In this document: positions 44,569-59,101 of the stretch, piece by piece
Layout of the letters: every line of letters starts with the position of its first letter
How positions within the stretch are numbered: position 1 is the first letter of the stretch
Source: Allacma fusca
Taxonomy: Eukaryota; Arthropoda; Collembola; Symphypleona; Sminthuridae
Assembly (NCBI GenBank): GCA_947179485.1
Contig: OX359249.1
Coordinates: forward strand, 36,690,250-36,754,249
Reading direction: 5' to 3'
Length of the DNA stretch: 64,000 nt
The notes under the pieces: generated by a model
Told to the model about the DNA's origin: nothing
Databases searched by the model: none
What the model saw: the letters and a program-made list of their open reading frames with translations, nothing else
Program-made: the position numbers and the translations under genes

Positions 44569-46474
44569 ATGAAAACAGAAGGAGGAAAGTATCAAGTAAA
44601 GTTAGTGCCATCCCATTGTCACAGGGAAGAAACAATAGTGGAGATCCTGTCAGCCCTAGACCATTTAGCAGCCATTTCTAATGAAATATTTGCCACAATC
44701 AAAGAAAGAATTTCTAGTCAACAAGCTCATGTTTCGTCTTTATCAACACGGGTGGCAGCCACAGCTGAGCAAGTAGCAGCTCTTAAGTCCACCCAGAAGG
44801 GAATCCGAATTGTATCTGCTGCTAAGTATCCATCAAGTTTTCCAGAGGATGAATCAAAGGGAGTTTTAAGTATAACTTTCCCTGTTCTGCGAGCAAAACC
44901 TGTTCCTCCTCAAAAATCTTACATTAATACCTATAATTTAGAAGCTTTGGGAAATATGAGCCATTTGACTAGTTCACCTGTCAAGAATCCTTCTGAACTG
45001 CTTCAGTATTATCACGTGAGAGATGCGAATGCCCTCAATTCTAATGTAGAACGACTGGAAAGTGCCTACGAATCTGGTTTGGGGCGGCCTTCCATCAATT
45101 TGAACTTGGTGGATTCTTTTCTGTTATTTAATACTGGAGAAAACCCGTAAGCTTATTATTTGAGACTCGAATTTATTATTATTGAAGATGTTTCATTATT
45201 TGTTAAGGAGTTATACATACTCTGTGCTGTATTTAGGTACCAAAATTATCACGTTTATGAAAAAGACACCAAAAAGAATATTAGCAGCAGATTCGTGAAA
45301 AAGGCTGAAGTTGTCGAAGCACAGGACGTACCAACGAATACAAGAACTGATCAAGATGTGGAACAAGAAAATGATGACTTTTTCTACTACCCTTCATCTG
45401 TGGAGATTCCTGATATTTGTGTACCCGATCAACTTCCTGATCTTCCAGGTACGTAGAATAATTACTATTATTAATAGCTAAAGCAGTTATCTCTTAGTAC
45501 AAAGCTAGCACGTATTTAATGGCTGCTACTATAGTTCGGTCGAAATTCGGGCCAATTTTCTGTGCATTAATTCAAACAACGTTATGTTTACAGGCATAGC
45601 TGACTCAATTAGTTTAGCAACGGAAAGCCTCAACTTTAATTCAGTGCCTACGTTCCAGCGGCCTAGCTCTTTATCCTTATTCGCTGCTTCGATGAATAGC
45701 TCAAATTTATTTTCTCCATCATCAGCATCCACAATGACACCTTCTCCTGCGGAGACATTTAAGCAAAGTGTCACACCAGTGCCCGAAATGCCGCAACAAG
45801 TCAAACCCAAAGTAGTTGAACCGATTCCTTCTGTGCCAACTTTTGTTCCCCCTCCACCACCTCCTCCACCTCCGCCACATGTCCCACTAATTTTGCCAAA
45901 TGTCCCTAAAGATTCGTCACAGCCACCACCACCTCCCCCACCACCTCCTCCTCCATTCTCTCTAGTTGATACATCAAAGGTACCCGAGCAGTCTTTAACC
46001 GACAGTGCGGACTCAGCACCTAAGAACTCCAAGAAGGCAGTAAAAACCGGTGCTACGGTGGATCCACGGACTAATTTAATGGCTGCTATACGCGAAGCTG
46101 GTGGTGCAGGGATTTTACGTTCTGTAAAAGACCGAAAATATGAAGCAAAGATAAAGAAGCAAGAAGAAAAACAAAAGGAGAAGGAAGGAGCAAGCGAAGG
46201 CACTGACATGATGGCAGACTTGAAAAATACTCTTGCAATGAGACGAAGGGTTAGTTAATTAACAAATTTTAAGTTATGTTGCTATAGGTATCAGTTTTCA
46301 GCATACACAATTTATTCTACTTAATAGGGGATCTCTGGGTTGGGCGAAGGAAAGCGTCAAGCCGGTCTTGGTGATATTATGGATAAACTTGCTGCAACAA
46401 TTCCTGCTTTAGAAGATTCTAATGAAGAGGCTTTTGGTGGGACTATATCAGACGATGATGACTGGGATGCCTAA
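44569..46474 (+). CDS. WASHC1: WASH complex subunit 1, Arp2/3 activator
   Basis: Four exons (44569-45146, 45237-45448, 45594-46249, 46328-46474) splice in frame into 530 residues. WASH drives branched actin on endosomes as the catalytic subunit of the WASH complex. The N-terminal WAHD1 region has VPSHCHREETIVEILSALDH and SAAKYPSSF. DSFLLFNTGENPYQNY, a conserved block, crosses the first intron. VEIPDICVPDQLPDLPGIAD crosses the second. Two polyproline runs lie near residues 350-385. The WH2/central part (MADLKNTLAMRRRGIS) spans intron 3, and the acidic end is DDDDWDA. Length is slightly above the usual 465-500. The start lies 266 bp right of the Polinton end. A polyadenylation AATAAA occurs at about 46,578. 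Confidence 0.95.
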
Positions 46475-49400
46475 GATTTCATCACTTTTTGATTCAATTT
46501 GCAATGCAGTCGATAATCCTAAGTATTTTTTCGAATGGAGGATTTCTATAAACTGTTTTGTTGGCCCACGATTTGATAATAAATTCTAATTAGGTAACTT
46601 TTTCTCGTCGTTTGGAAGTATATAATTTCGCCGTCATTTGTAACCAAGTCTTGTACCCGCAATCTAAGCTGTAATACCATGTTTACATTTGTACATTGTT
46701 TTAAATGTAAACACGTGTACTACCCTCACACGTTTTTTCGTACTATTCTTAATTCTTAAAGTTGTTACGTGTTTATCTTAACAATAATAAAATTATTAAT
46801 TTTAATCGTAGTTTGTATTTTGATACCTTACTATAGACAATCAAAATGAGAGTACACGGTCTGAATATCGGTAGACTACTGCAATCTGTCACTCAGTATA
46901 CGAGTTACAAATGTAAACACTAAGTTTGAGTTACATTTGTAACTCACACTTGTTCGATATGGAAGTCAATTGAGACTATTATGTGAGGCAATGATAGCTT
47001 CTTGGAAGCTGGATGTTCACAAATGTAATTGCTCGACATCCCATGCTTTCCGTAGCTCAATTGTATCGTAATATTGGTTTAGCTTTGCTTGGAGCCTTGA
47101 AGTTATTGGGGCACTCGTCGGAAATCACTCCAGGGAGCAGCTTTTTTCGTGTATTTTTAACATTACAAAAATATGGTGTTGAAGTCATATCTTATTGTAC
47201 AATAAAAATTATTATTATTTCCACATTTTGCACAAAATTAAAGACGGATGTGTACCGTTCACGTTCAGCGTTTCTAAAATACAACATGTAGGTTAAATCA
47301 TGGCAGAGCGTGGGCTCGTTATTCTGGAAATAATTATTGAACTATATAGTCACCTTGTTTATGTAAAACTCTCACGTTTACAGAGTGGGGTTTGCATGCA
47401 ATGGAATTTATAAGTTCAGCCTGTCGTGGTGGTTTTTATGTTGTCATTTGGATGTACAGCCTAATCGTCCTAAAGCGAGATTATGTGAAAGTTTTTGTCG
47501 TGCAGCAAATTTCTCGTACTAAATATTTATATGTTTTACGAACTTATTTTCATTATTCTTCGTGTATGAGGTTTGTAGTGGAAGCCGAGCCTAAACTAAT
47601 GTTTCAGTGAAATCATATATGGTATAAGGCGTCGACTAGTCAACTACTTACAAATTCAGAAAGTTCAACGCCACATGATTTTTGAATAACATTTGTATTC
47701 ACGGGATTTTTTTTGGCTTCAAAGGATCTATAATAATAATGTTATTACTTTTCGAAAAATGTCAATCTTTGCTGAAAGCTAGTGCTATAATTGTACTTAT
47801 ATATGGCTCCCCTGTCTGTGACATTTGTTGTGTCTGTTTCGGTCCCCATGTTATTGACATCTTGACAAACTCATTTCTACGGTGGTGGTACGTGTAGTCT
47901 GCTAGGAAGAAATCATGTTTAAATCTTGCAACCATAATTCAAACTTTTAAATATCTTATTTAAATACTGTTAACTACCGTCTCTCGTATCCTGTGTGCTA
48001 GATAATTATGTACACACATAATTTGGATACATATTTCGTCAGGTGAAAGTAAGGAACAAATAGTGCCCATGAAACATGGTGATGAAAAAAGCTGAAAAAT
48101 AAGCTATCATGTTGTATAACAAACTCGAGTTAACTTCTGTACACATAAGTTATATGCGTACAATAATCACATCTGCCATATGCTCACTCAATTGCATACA
48201 TCCGAGTTTATTGCTTGGAAACAGTGTCCATGATCAAAGAATAAACAATGTGTTGATGGCAATAAGCGAGGTATTTATAGCAAGCCATATATGGGGACCA
48301 AATGCTACTCTACTCCATCACCAACGGTATAATCAAATGACTTGAAATCAAAAGTACATCAGCATTTCACACAGTGAAGCAGTAATCTTAAATTTCGCAC
48401 CGCATATTAATTGTTCCATTCATTATCAGCAACGCAATCCCACCTTGGACATTGTTGTAGATATTCTCAAGATCTCAAGCACACTCATATAATAAGGTCC
48501 TCACCATCTTCCAATTTAAGATTTCAGTTACAATTATGCCTCCGTTGTCCAAAGAGGAATATCTTGATCAAGGGGAAGCTTTCGCATAAGAAACAGAATT
48601 GTTAGTGAAGATTATGTAACAGCACACACTGGCGAAGCCATGAGATATTATTTCTGCTTTCAATCGTGGGAGTACGGGGAATTCCGCGCCTGTATGCATA
48701 TTACTATTTTGCTATATGCTTTTACTGAGCACTATATTCGCCAGATTATTTATACTTGAAACACTACTTACAATCAGATGCGGATAGAAATCAAATGTAA
48801 TTGTGTATACTTCATAACAATGAAGCAGACTCACATAAATTTTATGACAGCGGTATATACCTTCTTCCTTGAAATATTTCGCATGCATGGATTGGATTGC
48901 ATAAGGTAGCGTTTTTCATTGTTCTTCCCTTACGTATACAAACAGGGAAAAAGATGGCTTGGATTCTATGGGCTAATGTGTGTAAACAAAGTCGTGTGAT
49001 CAAAACGGTTTAGTTGGTGAAAAATAGTGAAGTAAATTGAAGTACGTATACTTCATTTACTACCAGGTGAACTACACCAGTTAACAGTGCAGTGGCAAGA
49101 ACCGTTGATAGTATTTTCTCAAAAATGGGATCACAGATTCACTACTTGTGATACAGTGCTTGTATCCCAAGTCCCAAGTCATTTGTGTGGCTGTTACGTA
49201 ATTGTACACAAGGTCCACTCTAGGTGTTTGTATTTAGATTCCCCTGAAGATACAATGATGGGTTCGGCAGTTCATAGATGCGGGGTAGATACCAACAGTA
49301 GAGAAGAAAAAGTTGTCTCAGACTGAGGTGATAACGTCCACACAAGGGAGCAAGTGTGATGTGAATTTTCTTCACGCGTATAGCCCAAGAAAGTTTTAAC

Positions 49401-49655
49401 TTAAAATAATTATTCCCAAATTCATATCCAAAAATATTTCGAACGGTTGCGACTATTTGTACAAGAGATAACTTTCCATTTCCAACATTTACAAACTAAC
49501 AGGATAAACGGCTGGAAGTGCTAAAGCGGATTGTGAGTTAAAGGCAGTAACAATAAGCAAATAATTGACTGTTCGTGCATACCATCCCAAGATCTAAAGC
49601 ACCTTGTGTTGAAGTTGAGTTTTTGCTAAGTTCGCAATTACTTTGAAGGAAAACT
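46475..49655. other. Intergenic between WASHC1 and the protease homologue
   Basis: About 3.2 kb without a supported gene. A perfect 15-bp inverted repeat, GAGTTACAAATGTAA at 46902-46916 and its complement at 46931-46945, is separated by 14 bp. Related ACAAATGTAA words occur nearby (46,680-46,720 and 47,022), so it may be the remains of a small MITE. Short frames in 47.0-48.6 kb have no motif or splice support. Confidence 0.6.
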
Positions 49656-51355
49656 ATGTTTGTGGTAGGAAATCATCTTCATGTGCTTTTAAGCATACAT
49701 ATTACATTCGTGTTCCTAGTGTTTAACCATTGTGTTTTAAATGTCCATGGAATTACTATAAGGCAAACAAAGGTAAACCGGACAATTAACGCTACTAGAA
49801 CTGTCGGTGAGAACTCTCGGAATAGTAGCAGCAGGAAGAGTAAATCATGTCAATGCATGGAGTACTGGAGCTGTGCAGCAAAGTAAGTTTGTTACTGATT
49901 TGGCAGGAAGTATAGTTTCACAAATTCCTATTAGTTACATTTATAAACAATCTAATAGCATAAGTACGAACCAAGTAAATTAATCAATGTTGAACTTTAC
50001 TCTGTCACACATGCTTTTTGGGTTATTTACTAATATTGTGTACCAGCAAATTTAAGTCTTACGTTCCCCCATACTGTCTCCTTCTGAATTGTGTGAGCAT
50101 ACAATAAGTCCATATAATTGTTTGCCTTCAGAAATGGGCAGCCCTACTCTTACTGTGGCATTTCAGAAATGGAAGTGTGTTGCTTCATTGACTATGATGA
50201 AATTGACCGTTCCACTAAGGACATTGGTAATAAAACAAACATCTCATCAGGTTCAAAACCAAAAGCCATTAAAAATTCGACAGTGTTAGGTAAGCCGGAA
50301 AAAAATATTAAAGTGGATGTCAACGCTGGAGTAGAATGTGGCAAGCAGAGGGTTGCGGGCAATTTAGATTCCATTGCTCGGTTTCAAGAATGGCCTTGGC
50401 ATGTATGACTCAAGCTTAAATCCTTCAAGTTTTTCCTTGAATAATTCTCATTATTAATATGTCTTTTCACCAATGAATAGTGAGCATGACTGAAAGGGTT
50501 TTTTATGGGCAGGTGGCTATTTTGGAGACGGTGGATGATCTGTACATCTGCGGAGGTTCGCTTATATCACCAAGCAGAGTTCTTACAGCTGCTCATTGTA
50601 TCGCTTCGTATACTAAGACCTCACCGAGATTAAAGATCAGAGCTGGGGAATATGACGTATCCACAAATGGAGAGCCTTTACCTCACGTCGAGAGCGTGGT
50701 TACTATGATCGCTATGCACCCGGGATTTAATAATACTACATTAGAGAATGACATTGCGATCCTCGGTCTAGGCAGGGATTTGGAGTACCAGGATAATATT
50801 CTACCCATTTGTTTGCCTCCTGCGGATAATCCAAAACCGGTGTCAGTATCCCGAGTCCGAAGATGTGTTGTTACCGGCTGGGGTCGTCGTAATGAGAACT
50901 CCCCCCATTCCATTGTACTCAAGGAAGTTATTGTACCTATTTGGAGCCCTGATGATTGTGAGAAAAAACTCAAAACTAGTTTTGGACCGGATTTCAAACT
51001 GCCAGCTAGTTCTCTTTGCGCTGGTGATGAGAAGAGAGATGCTTGTGATGTGAGTGAACTCTTGTTTGAGTAACTATGAAAGCTTTAATAATTTGATTAT
51101 CTAGGTATTATAGGCTAGCAATCATAGCATAATCCTGCAAGTATGCAAACTATTCATTTTACAAACGTTGCATGACTAAAGGGTGATGGAGGTGGTCCAC
51201 TTGTTTGTTACACTGATGACAAGTGGGTGCAAGAAGGAATTGTATCATTCGGGATAGGATGCGGAAGACGGGAATCTCCGGGAATTTATACAAAGGTCTC
51301 TTGGTTCAGCAGTTGGATTGATGCTTTTCTTCAAAATGGAGTCTCAAATAATTAA
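49656..51355 (+). CDS. CLIP-type serine protease homologue, catalytic Ser to Gly
   Basis: Exons 49656-49882, 50132-50402, 50513-51049 and 51182-51355 give 402 residues. A hydrophobic N-terminal segment (VLLSIHITFVFLVFNH) is a signal peptide, so the protein is secreted. A clip-like cysteine module follows (CQCMEYWSC...CGISEMEVCC). The chymotrypsin-like domain has His in LTAAHC (194) and Asp in ENDIAIL (246). The serine position reads GDGGGP with codon GGA at 51188-51190, so proteolysis should be lost. Glycine at this position is known in CLIPA-type homologues that act as cofactors in melanisation and development. Which member it is cannot be said. Confidence 0.85.
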
Positions 51356-52268
51356 AAACAATTATTGGCACACAGCAGACGGTTTTATAAATTCGAGTCA
51401 TGCTGTTAAAAAACCAAAAATCACGATAGCGCAAAATGTTGGAAGCAATTGGAAATTTTAATGTTTTCAAAAAACAGGAGTGAATGCACAAAAGCAGTGC
51501 AGATATTCAAATTATCACATTTTCCGAACTGTATACCGTTTTGATTCAAAAATTTATTACTTCCTACTTCCAAGTGTTAACTATTGCTTCTTACCTGACT
51601 ACACTTTTTTTTAAAGAATACATTCTCTGGAATACTTGTTACCATTAAAATAATATATCATTTAGTGTGAAGATGGAGTATGGCATTTTACTTTTACTTA
51701 AGTATTTTTGTACCATTTTATAGGTAATAAAATAGTACCTGAAAAATCTTGACGCACACTTCCCTTTTATAGCAGAATTTGTACTGACTGTGTCGATGGC
51801 GGACGACTTTTCAGTTCTATCAAAAATGTCATTTATAGTAAACATTTTTAAAACATTAAGCTTTATATACGACACATGTTGAGATTGCTAGTACGATAGA
51901 GGACCGTATAATTACATTTACAATCTAACAATAAGCGTTAGTGTCATTGTACAATAATACGTTTCTTATTCCATTTTAGAATTGGTAAGCGCAATTTTTT
52001 AATTCATTTGAAGCGATCAGTTTATTTGATGATTTATACCTCTGTTATGAGGACTTGATGCTGGGAATACAAATAAACTTCACACCTCACTGTTGACAAA
52101 TGTATTTGTCAATTCAAAATACTGTGCCAGTAAAAAAAAAGCAAATTAAGGTTTTAAGAAATTACTGGTTCATTATAATTTATTACATAATTTTGCAAAT
52201 ATGTACTTGGAAAATTGAATCTACACGATTTCATTTAATACAGTGGAGAAAATAGTAAAAACATTCTA
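51356..52268. other. Intergenic, convergent 3' ends
   Basis: Separates the 3' ends of the protease homologue and EARS2. AT-rich with no gene. It should contain both polyadenylation sites. Confidence 0.6.
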
Positions 52269-54250
<1,982 letters not shown>

Positions 54251-54842
54251 TGCAATAATTCAAAACCACTCAAACTTCTACAATTGAAGCTTTACAATTA
54301 AAATAATTACACTTGTATTATTACAGAGTCCACTTTAAAATAATTAAATTCCACATTTTGAAATCTTTATCCCTTCGTGTCCAATTTCTGCTCTTGATGT
54401 CTTGGTGTACTTTAATTGTAATTTCTTCGCATATTTACCCGCAGGCCCGCAGTTATTAAATTTGAAAACATTTCACACGTTTCAAGTTTCAACTAATTCA
54501 ACTTTCAATTGTTTTTTTCTATGCTCGCGGACTCCTATATAGCTCGCTGAACGTACATACAAACATTTAGATTTTGACTATTTGAAAATCGGCCGCTCTT
54601 TGGGAGCTCACACTCATTCTGTACTTTGTAAGCTTTTTGTAGTAACTTCCTACAACCCTTGCAAAAGATACGGCAGCCTTCTGCTGCTATACAAATTACA
54701 GATGATAGCCTCGGCCCTTTTGTAGTAGGGATGAAGTAACTTACTCACGTTCGTAACTCTATGCCTCTACGTACACTATAGTAGTTGCATAGATCTCGGA
54801 GGGTTTTGGCGGCATTTGTACCATTTTGACATTTAGTATTAC
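54251..54842. other. 5' flank of EARS2, no gene seen
   Basis: Contains the probable EARS2 promoter and possibly an unrecognised first exon carrying the mitochondrial presequence. No convincing coding frame found. Confidence 0.45.
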
Positions 54843-55798
54843 AATCCTCTCTTCTAATTTGAAGGAGTGGATAGTGATAGTGAAAGTGAAAGTGGTCGTA
54901 AGAATCAAATATTCGCGCGCTCATTTCAGTCACTGTAAAGCAAGCCGCTATGTACGATGCTATTTCACTATATAGCGAAGCAAGCTGGTGGTATATACAG
55001 CAAGCTAGGAAGTAAGCAAGCCGAGAAACACAGCAAGCTGGAACTGGAAAAGCTCTCTTCTGCAACAGAGTTAGAGAGTTTCAGTTCAGCTCTTCTTCTC
55101 GACTTGCTTGCTGTATATACATATACCATATATCCTCTCTTCTAAGTTGAAAGAGTGGATAGTCTCCGCCTCCGTCTTCGTCTCCGTCTCCGTGATGGTA
55201 AGATTCAAATATTCGCGCGCTTTTTTTATTGGCTGAGCCAACAATAACTGGCTAAATAAATTATTAAAATTATTTTTTTTTAAATTAAAAAAAAAATTAA
55301 AGCGTTATACTGTTTTGCGCTTTTTCTTTTTTTTCTCTTTTTTTTTGAATGAAAATAATGTTGCTCAAATGAAAAAAGGATGTTAAAAAGTCTTAATAAC
55401 TCGAAATTATTAAAAAGACTTTTTTACATTTTTTTGCGGATTTGAGATTCAAAAAGCGAGCTTTTTTTATTTGCTGAGCCAGCAATAGCTGACTAAATAA
55501 ACTATGAAAACTATTCTAAAAAAAATTAAAAGCATTATACAGTAGCAAGGGCGGCGACATTGCACGGGCAGCCGTCCACAACCAAGACGGCCCACGCACT
55601 CTTTCAAATTAGAAGAGAGAATCATTTTAAAAAATTTAAAGCAAAATTAAATGAAAAAATCGTTTTACCGTACATTAGTCTACACATTTACTAGGGTTGT
55701 GCAGCTAGCTATTGCATACATCTGTTATTTACTGTCTATCCTTTTTACATTTTCCTCGCTAAGCCAGCAATTTGCTGGCTGTGCAGTGCTCGTATATA
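54843..55798 (+). repeat. Dispersed module, copy 2 (empty site for the 422-bp MITE)
   Basis: Second copy of the module at 43,008-44,112, here outside the Polinton. It lacks the GGGAGCG MITE and shows the single ATA target near 55,155. It has a ~270-bp section (about 55,220-55,490) not found in copy 1, in which a TTTTTTTATTKGCTGAGCCA unit occurs twice. It ends 35 bp before the start codon of the Myb/SANT-like gene. Confidence 0.85.
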
Positions 55799-55833
55799 CT
55801 TACAGCCTTACAGCATAGAAGGATGGACTCAGG

Positions 55834-56591
55834 ATGGAGCCGTCCAAAGCGGATTGCATCTCTACCGTAGCAGCAACAACCAAAATCAAAAGATCTGATA
55901 ACTGGAGTATCAGTGAAACTGAAACTTTGGTTCAAGAAGTTGTAAATAATTACGATGTTCTATTCGGAAAATTTTCTTCTACATTGGATAATAAAAGTAA
56001 AGATATTTTGTGGGCTGCTATCACCACATCGGTAAGTTGATCATTGATCGTAAATTGACATATTCCTTGTTGTAATGTATTAATGTATTAATGTACTGGG
56101 AATCAAATGTTACATCTATATGAATTTATTTAGAATTTTTTCGTCTGTAGGTTAATACAAGAAGTTTGTCCCATCGAACCACGGAGCAAATTAAACTCAA
56201 GTGGAGGGATTTGAAGAGCAAGGCTAAGAAGGATGCGGCGAAGATAGTAAAGGAAAAGGGAACAGGAGGAGAGGTGGATGACGTTGACATGGAGGAATTT
56301 CAGAAGATGATAGTTGGATATGATGAGTGGTTCAAGAAAGTTGTGAAGGTGATTGGAATTTCGACCATAGTGGGCATGAAAGCCGGAAGGTCTGCCAACA
56401 ATCCACAAAAAAGAAAACATGAGGATGAAGACTGTCCGTCCAAGAGTAGGAATGATCTGACTGTGCTACAAGAAACACTTGAGGAAACACGATTAATTCG
56501 GACGGAAATTAATCGTCATAATGGACTTATGGAGAGACTCACTGTTGCAGCCGAAGGGCTGCTGGAGCATATGAGATTGTTTAGTAACTGA
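55834..56591 (+). CDS. Myb/SANT-like (MADF-type) DNA-binding protein
   Basis: Two exons (55834-56031 and 56151-56591) join in frame through a GTAAGT intron and give 212 residues. The N-terminal half has the Myb/SANT-like pattern WSISETETLVQEV, ILWAAITTSVN and EQIKLKWRDLKSKAKKD, as in zeste-type regulators, NAIF1 and transposon Myb-like proteins. The C-terminal part is a coiled-coil-like LQETLEETRLIRTEINRHN segment. It may be a host regulator or one derived from a PIF/Harbinger transposon; no partner transposase is nearby. A dispersed repeat ends just before the start codon, so its promoter may lie in that repeat. Confidence 0.75.
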
Positions 56592-59101
56592 ATTCAATTA
56601 TTATGTAATTTAATAAATGTACATGAATATGTCGTATTTGTGAATAAATTTTTTTTATCGAATACTCATGCCGTTGTCGGGAAGTAATGTACATTAATTG
56701 TATTCATTATAATAATTACACCAAGTATTAGCTACAATTCAATCTCGGTTTTAATTATGAAGTGTTTATTACTTCAGCATCCGTCTCTTCCACTGGGGGA
56801 TTATCAGTAGGATCTGCAAATCGTGAAGGCCTTCTCGGCACTTCCGTACTTGTTAAATTATACAAAAACGTAGTCACAGCTATTGCAACTACCACTCTCA
56901 GGCGTGTAATGCAATTAGTTTTCGTTTAGACAACGAAATTTTGCTTTCCAGTCCATATGGATTTTTCCTTTCTACATACGTTTTGGATATTTTTCTGTAT
57001 TCTCCGGCAGCTGTCTATCTCTATTATATGCAATGGGGGTTAACCACGATCAACTATGGTGCAATGCTATAACCGGAAGAAACCACAAGCCACACTTCCG
57101 GAGGAATACAGAGAAACAATTTATATAATAATTATAATTATATAAATATTATATATATTTATTATATATAATAATTATGTAGTAATTATTACTGGAGAAT
57201 TTCGGCATATCAAATTAACGCTTGCACTTCCGGGAATCTTTATGCAGGCATGAAGCATGTACATGAGTCTGTCACATACTATGTGTACATTGATGCTACG
57301 ACCACCCTTCCAACACACGTAAGCTTTGTAATTTAAAAAGAATCATTTTCACGGCACATCCCGTTTAAAAAGCAGAGGCTACCAAATGGAGGTGATACTT
57401 AAAAAAATTACCTAACCATGTTTTCCATATCCATTAAACCTCAATTTCACATCCTTTAGGAAATTTGCTACACTCTGGGATTCCAGCATTCTGACAACAC
57501 CTAATGGGAGCTGCAGAAGCTAACATCCCTTTGAGATACTTCGAACAGCTCTACTAATTGGCATACACGATGAAAATATTTTCAGCAGGGAATATTTGTT
57601 AATGGTGTAAAGTTTTACCATTAATACGACAATATTTCCGTGCTTTACATACATATAACCCAACCCTAATGCTGCCAAAACCTTCCTGTGAACTGGTAAC
57701 GCACACATAAATATGTATTCATTTTTCTGGCTCCATTCCTACAAACACAATTACAATATGAACAATTAACGTGCTTCCGAAAACTGCATCTGTGTGAGGC
57801 CAACATCATCTAATGATTCCAAAGGGTTTATAAGCTACCCAAGTATACTCTTTCCAGTCTTAATTACCTCCCGTGCATGCTCGTTCAAATAATAATTCCA
57901 TTAATATTATAGCTGCGAATGTAATAATAAATAGAGTATCTACTTGACTATACACTATACCTATGAGTTCATTATGAGTGTTATCTATTCTACGCCAGCT
58001 AAATGTTTTCAGGAAGATTCTTAATAATTACTTAGTGTGAGACTAGCATCTTTTTTATTCGCATTAAAAAAATTGCATGAATTCTTCCAATGATTCTTCA
58101 AACTTTTTTGTTGTTTTGAACTCAAGTTTTGATCCTAATTTCCTAATATATTTTAGCATCTAACTCATTCATCTGTACTGCTGTACACACGTGCATATAT
58201 TCTTGCAGTGTGTTGTAGCCAGAACGTATGTACGAATGCTAGTGTGTGTGTACATACAGTACTTGAGTTACTGCTGTGGAGAGAACTGAGAACTCCTGAG
58301 CTACTGAGCTCGAGCTCTCCTACTAATTCTATGGTCTTCCGTGTTCCGTCGTTGTGTAATAGAATGTTTATGTTCCTAGTGTGTGATTGTTTGTGTAACT
58401 ATAATTACATAGTTACAATTATTTATATTTAGACAATTTAAAAACCACAAATAACACGGTGAGTCCTTATATTTTGTTTAGTGATTAATACCTTGTTCAT
58501 TTGTATTTCCAATCAATACTCTATGTCACTGCCACCCGCATAGGTAACTTACACATAAGCCAAATGGAATAATGGAATAATATAGAAGGCATATATATGT
58601 ATATAATTACTGTACAAGTACAGACATCCATGGCGTAATAAATTCCACGTTTATTTATTAAGTTTCCTTACGGTTAATTGTGACTTTGACACATGTGTCT
58701 ATACCGAGTCATTGAGCAAGCCAAAGTGAGGTATGGGAAATAGATACTAATGGACGAAATGTGGAGTGAAGTGTGTGAACAGCTTGGGAGTTCCGATTAA
58801 TAGGTCCTATTATTATTATTGTATGTCCGTGTAACTTTTATTTTTGAGTGTATATTGCGTAAATGATTGACTAAAAATACCAAAACAAATTCTTAAGCTA
58901 ATGGTAAGGATTAATGATTGACAGTATCGGTCTAGAAGTTTATGATTACTTTCCTGCCTCATACTTTTTGTGTATTTATGTAGGTACGGAGGAATTTGGG
59001 CAACCTGAATGATGTCAGTCAAAAAATTCTTCTGAAGGTGACTTCTGACCGACCGTTCTTTTATGGATAAAGTTTTGTATTGACTAAATTGATCAGGCAA
59101 A
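56592..59101. other. Intergenic and probable 5' UTR of SLC38A10
   Basis: No coding gene. An AT-only palindrome-like stretch lies at about 57,120-57,185. Around 58,200-58,459 the sequence is more GC-rich and ends AACACG|GTGAGTCC, a good donor. This could be a non-coding first exon of SLC38A10 spliced to near 59,095; that is inference. Confidence 0.45.

Noticed and set aside
45529-46209. 226-codon minus-strand frame opposite WASHC1 exon 3
   Set aside because: It is the complement of the polyproline and Ser-rich exon, which gives long glycine runs and no family match; the plus strand is clearly coding.
47013-48605. Series of 64-92 codon plus-strand frames
   Set aside because: No codon bias, domain or consistent splice linkage; likely chance frames in the intergenic region.
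57120-57190. AT-only palindrome as a replication origin or attachment site
   Set aside because: Low-complexity TA/AT sequence common in AT-rich genomes; no flanking structure supports it.
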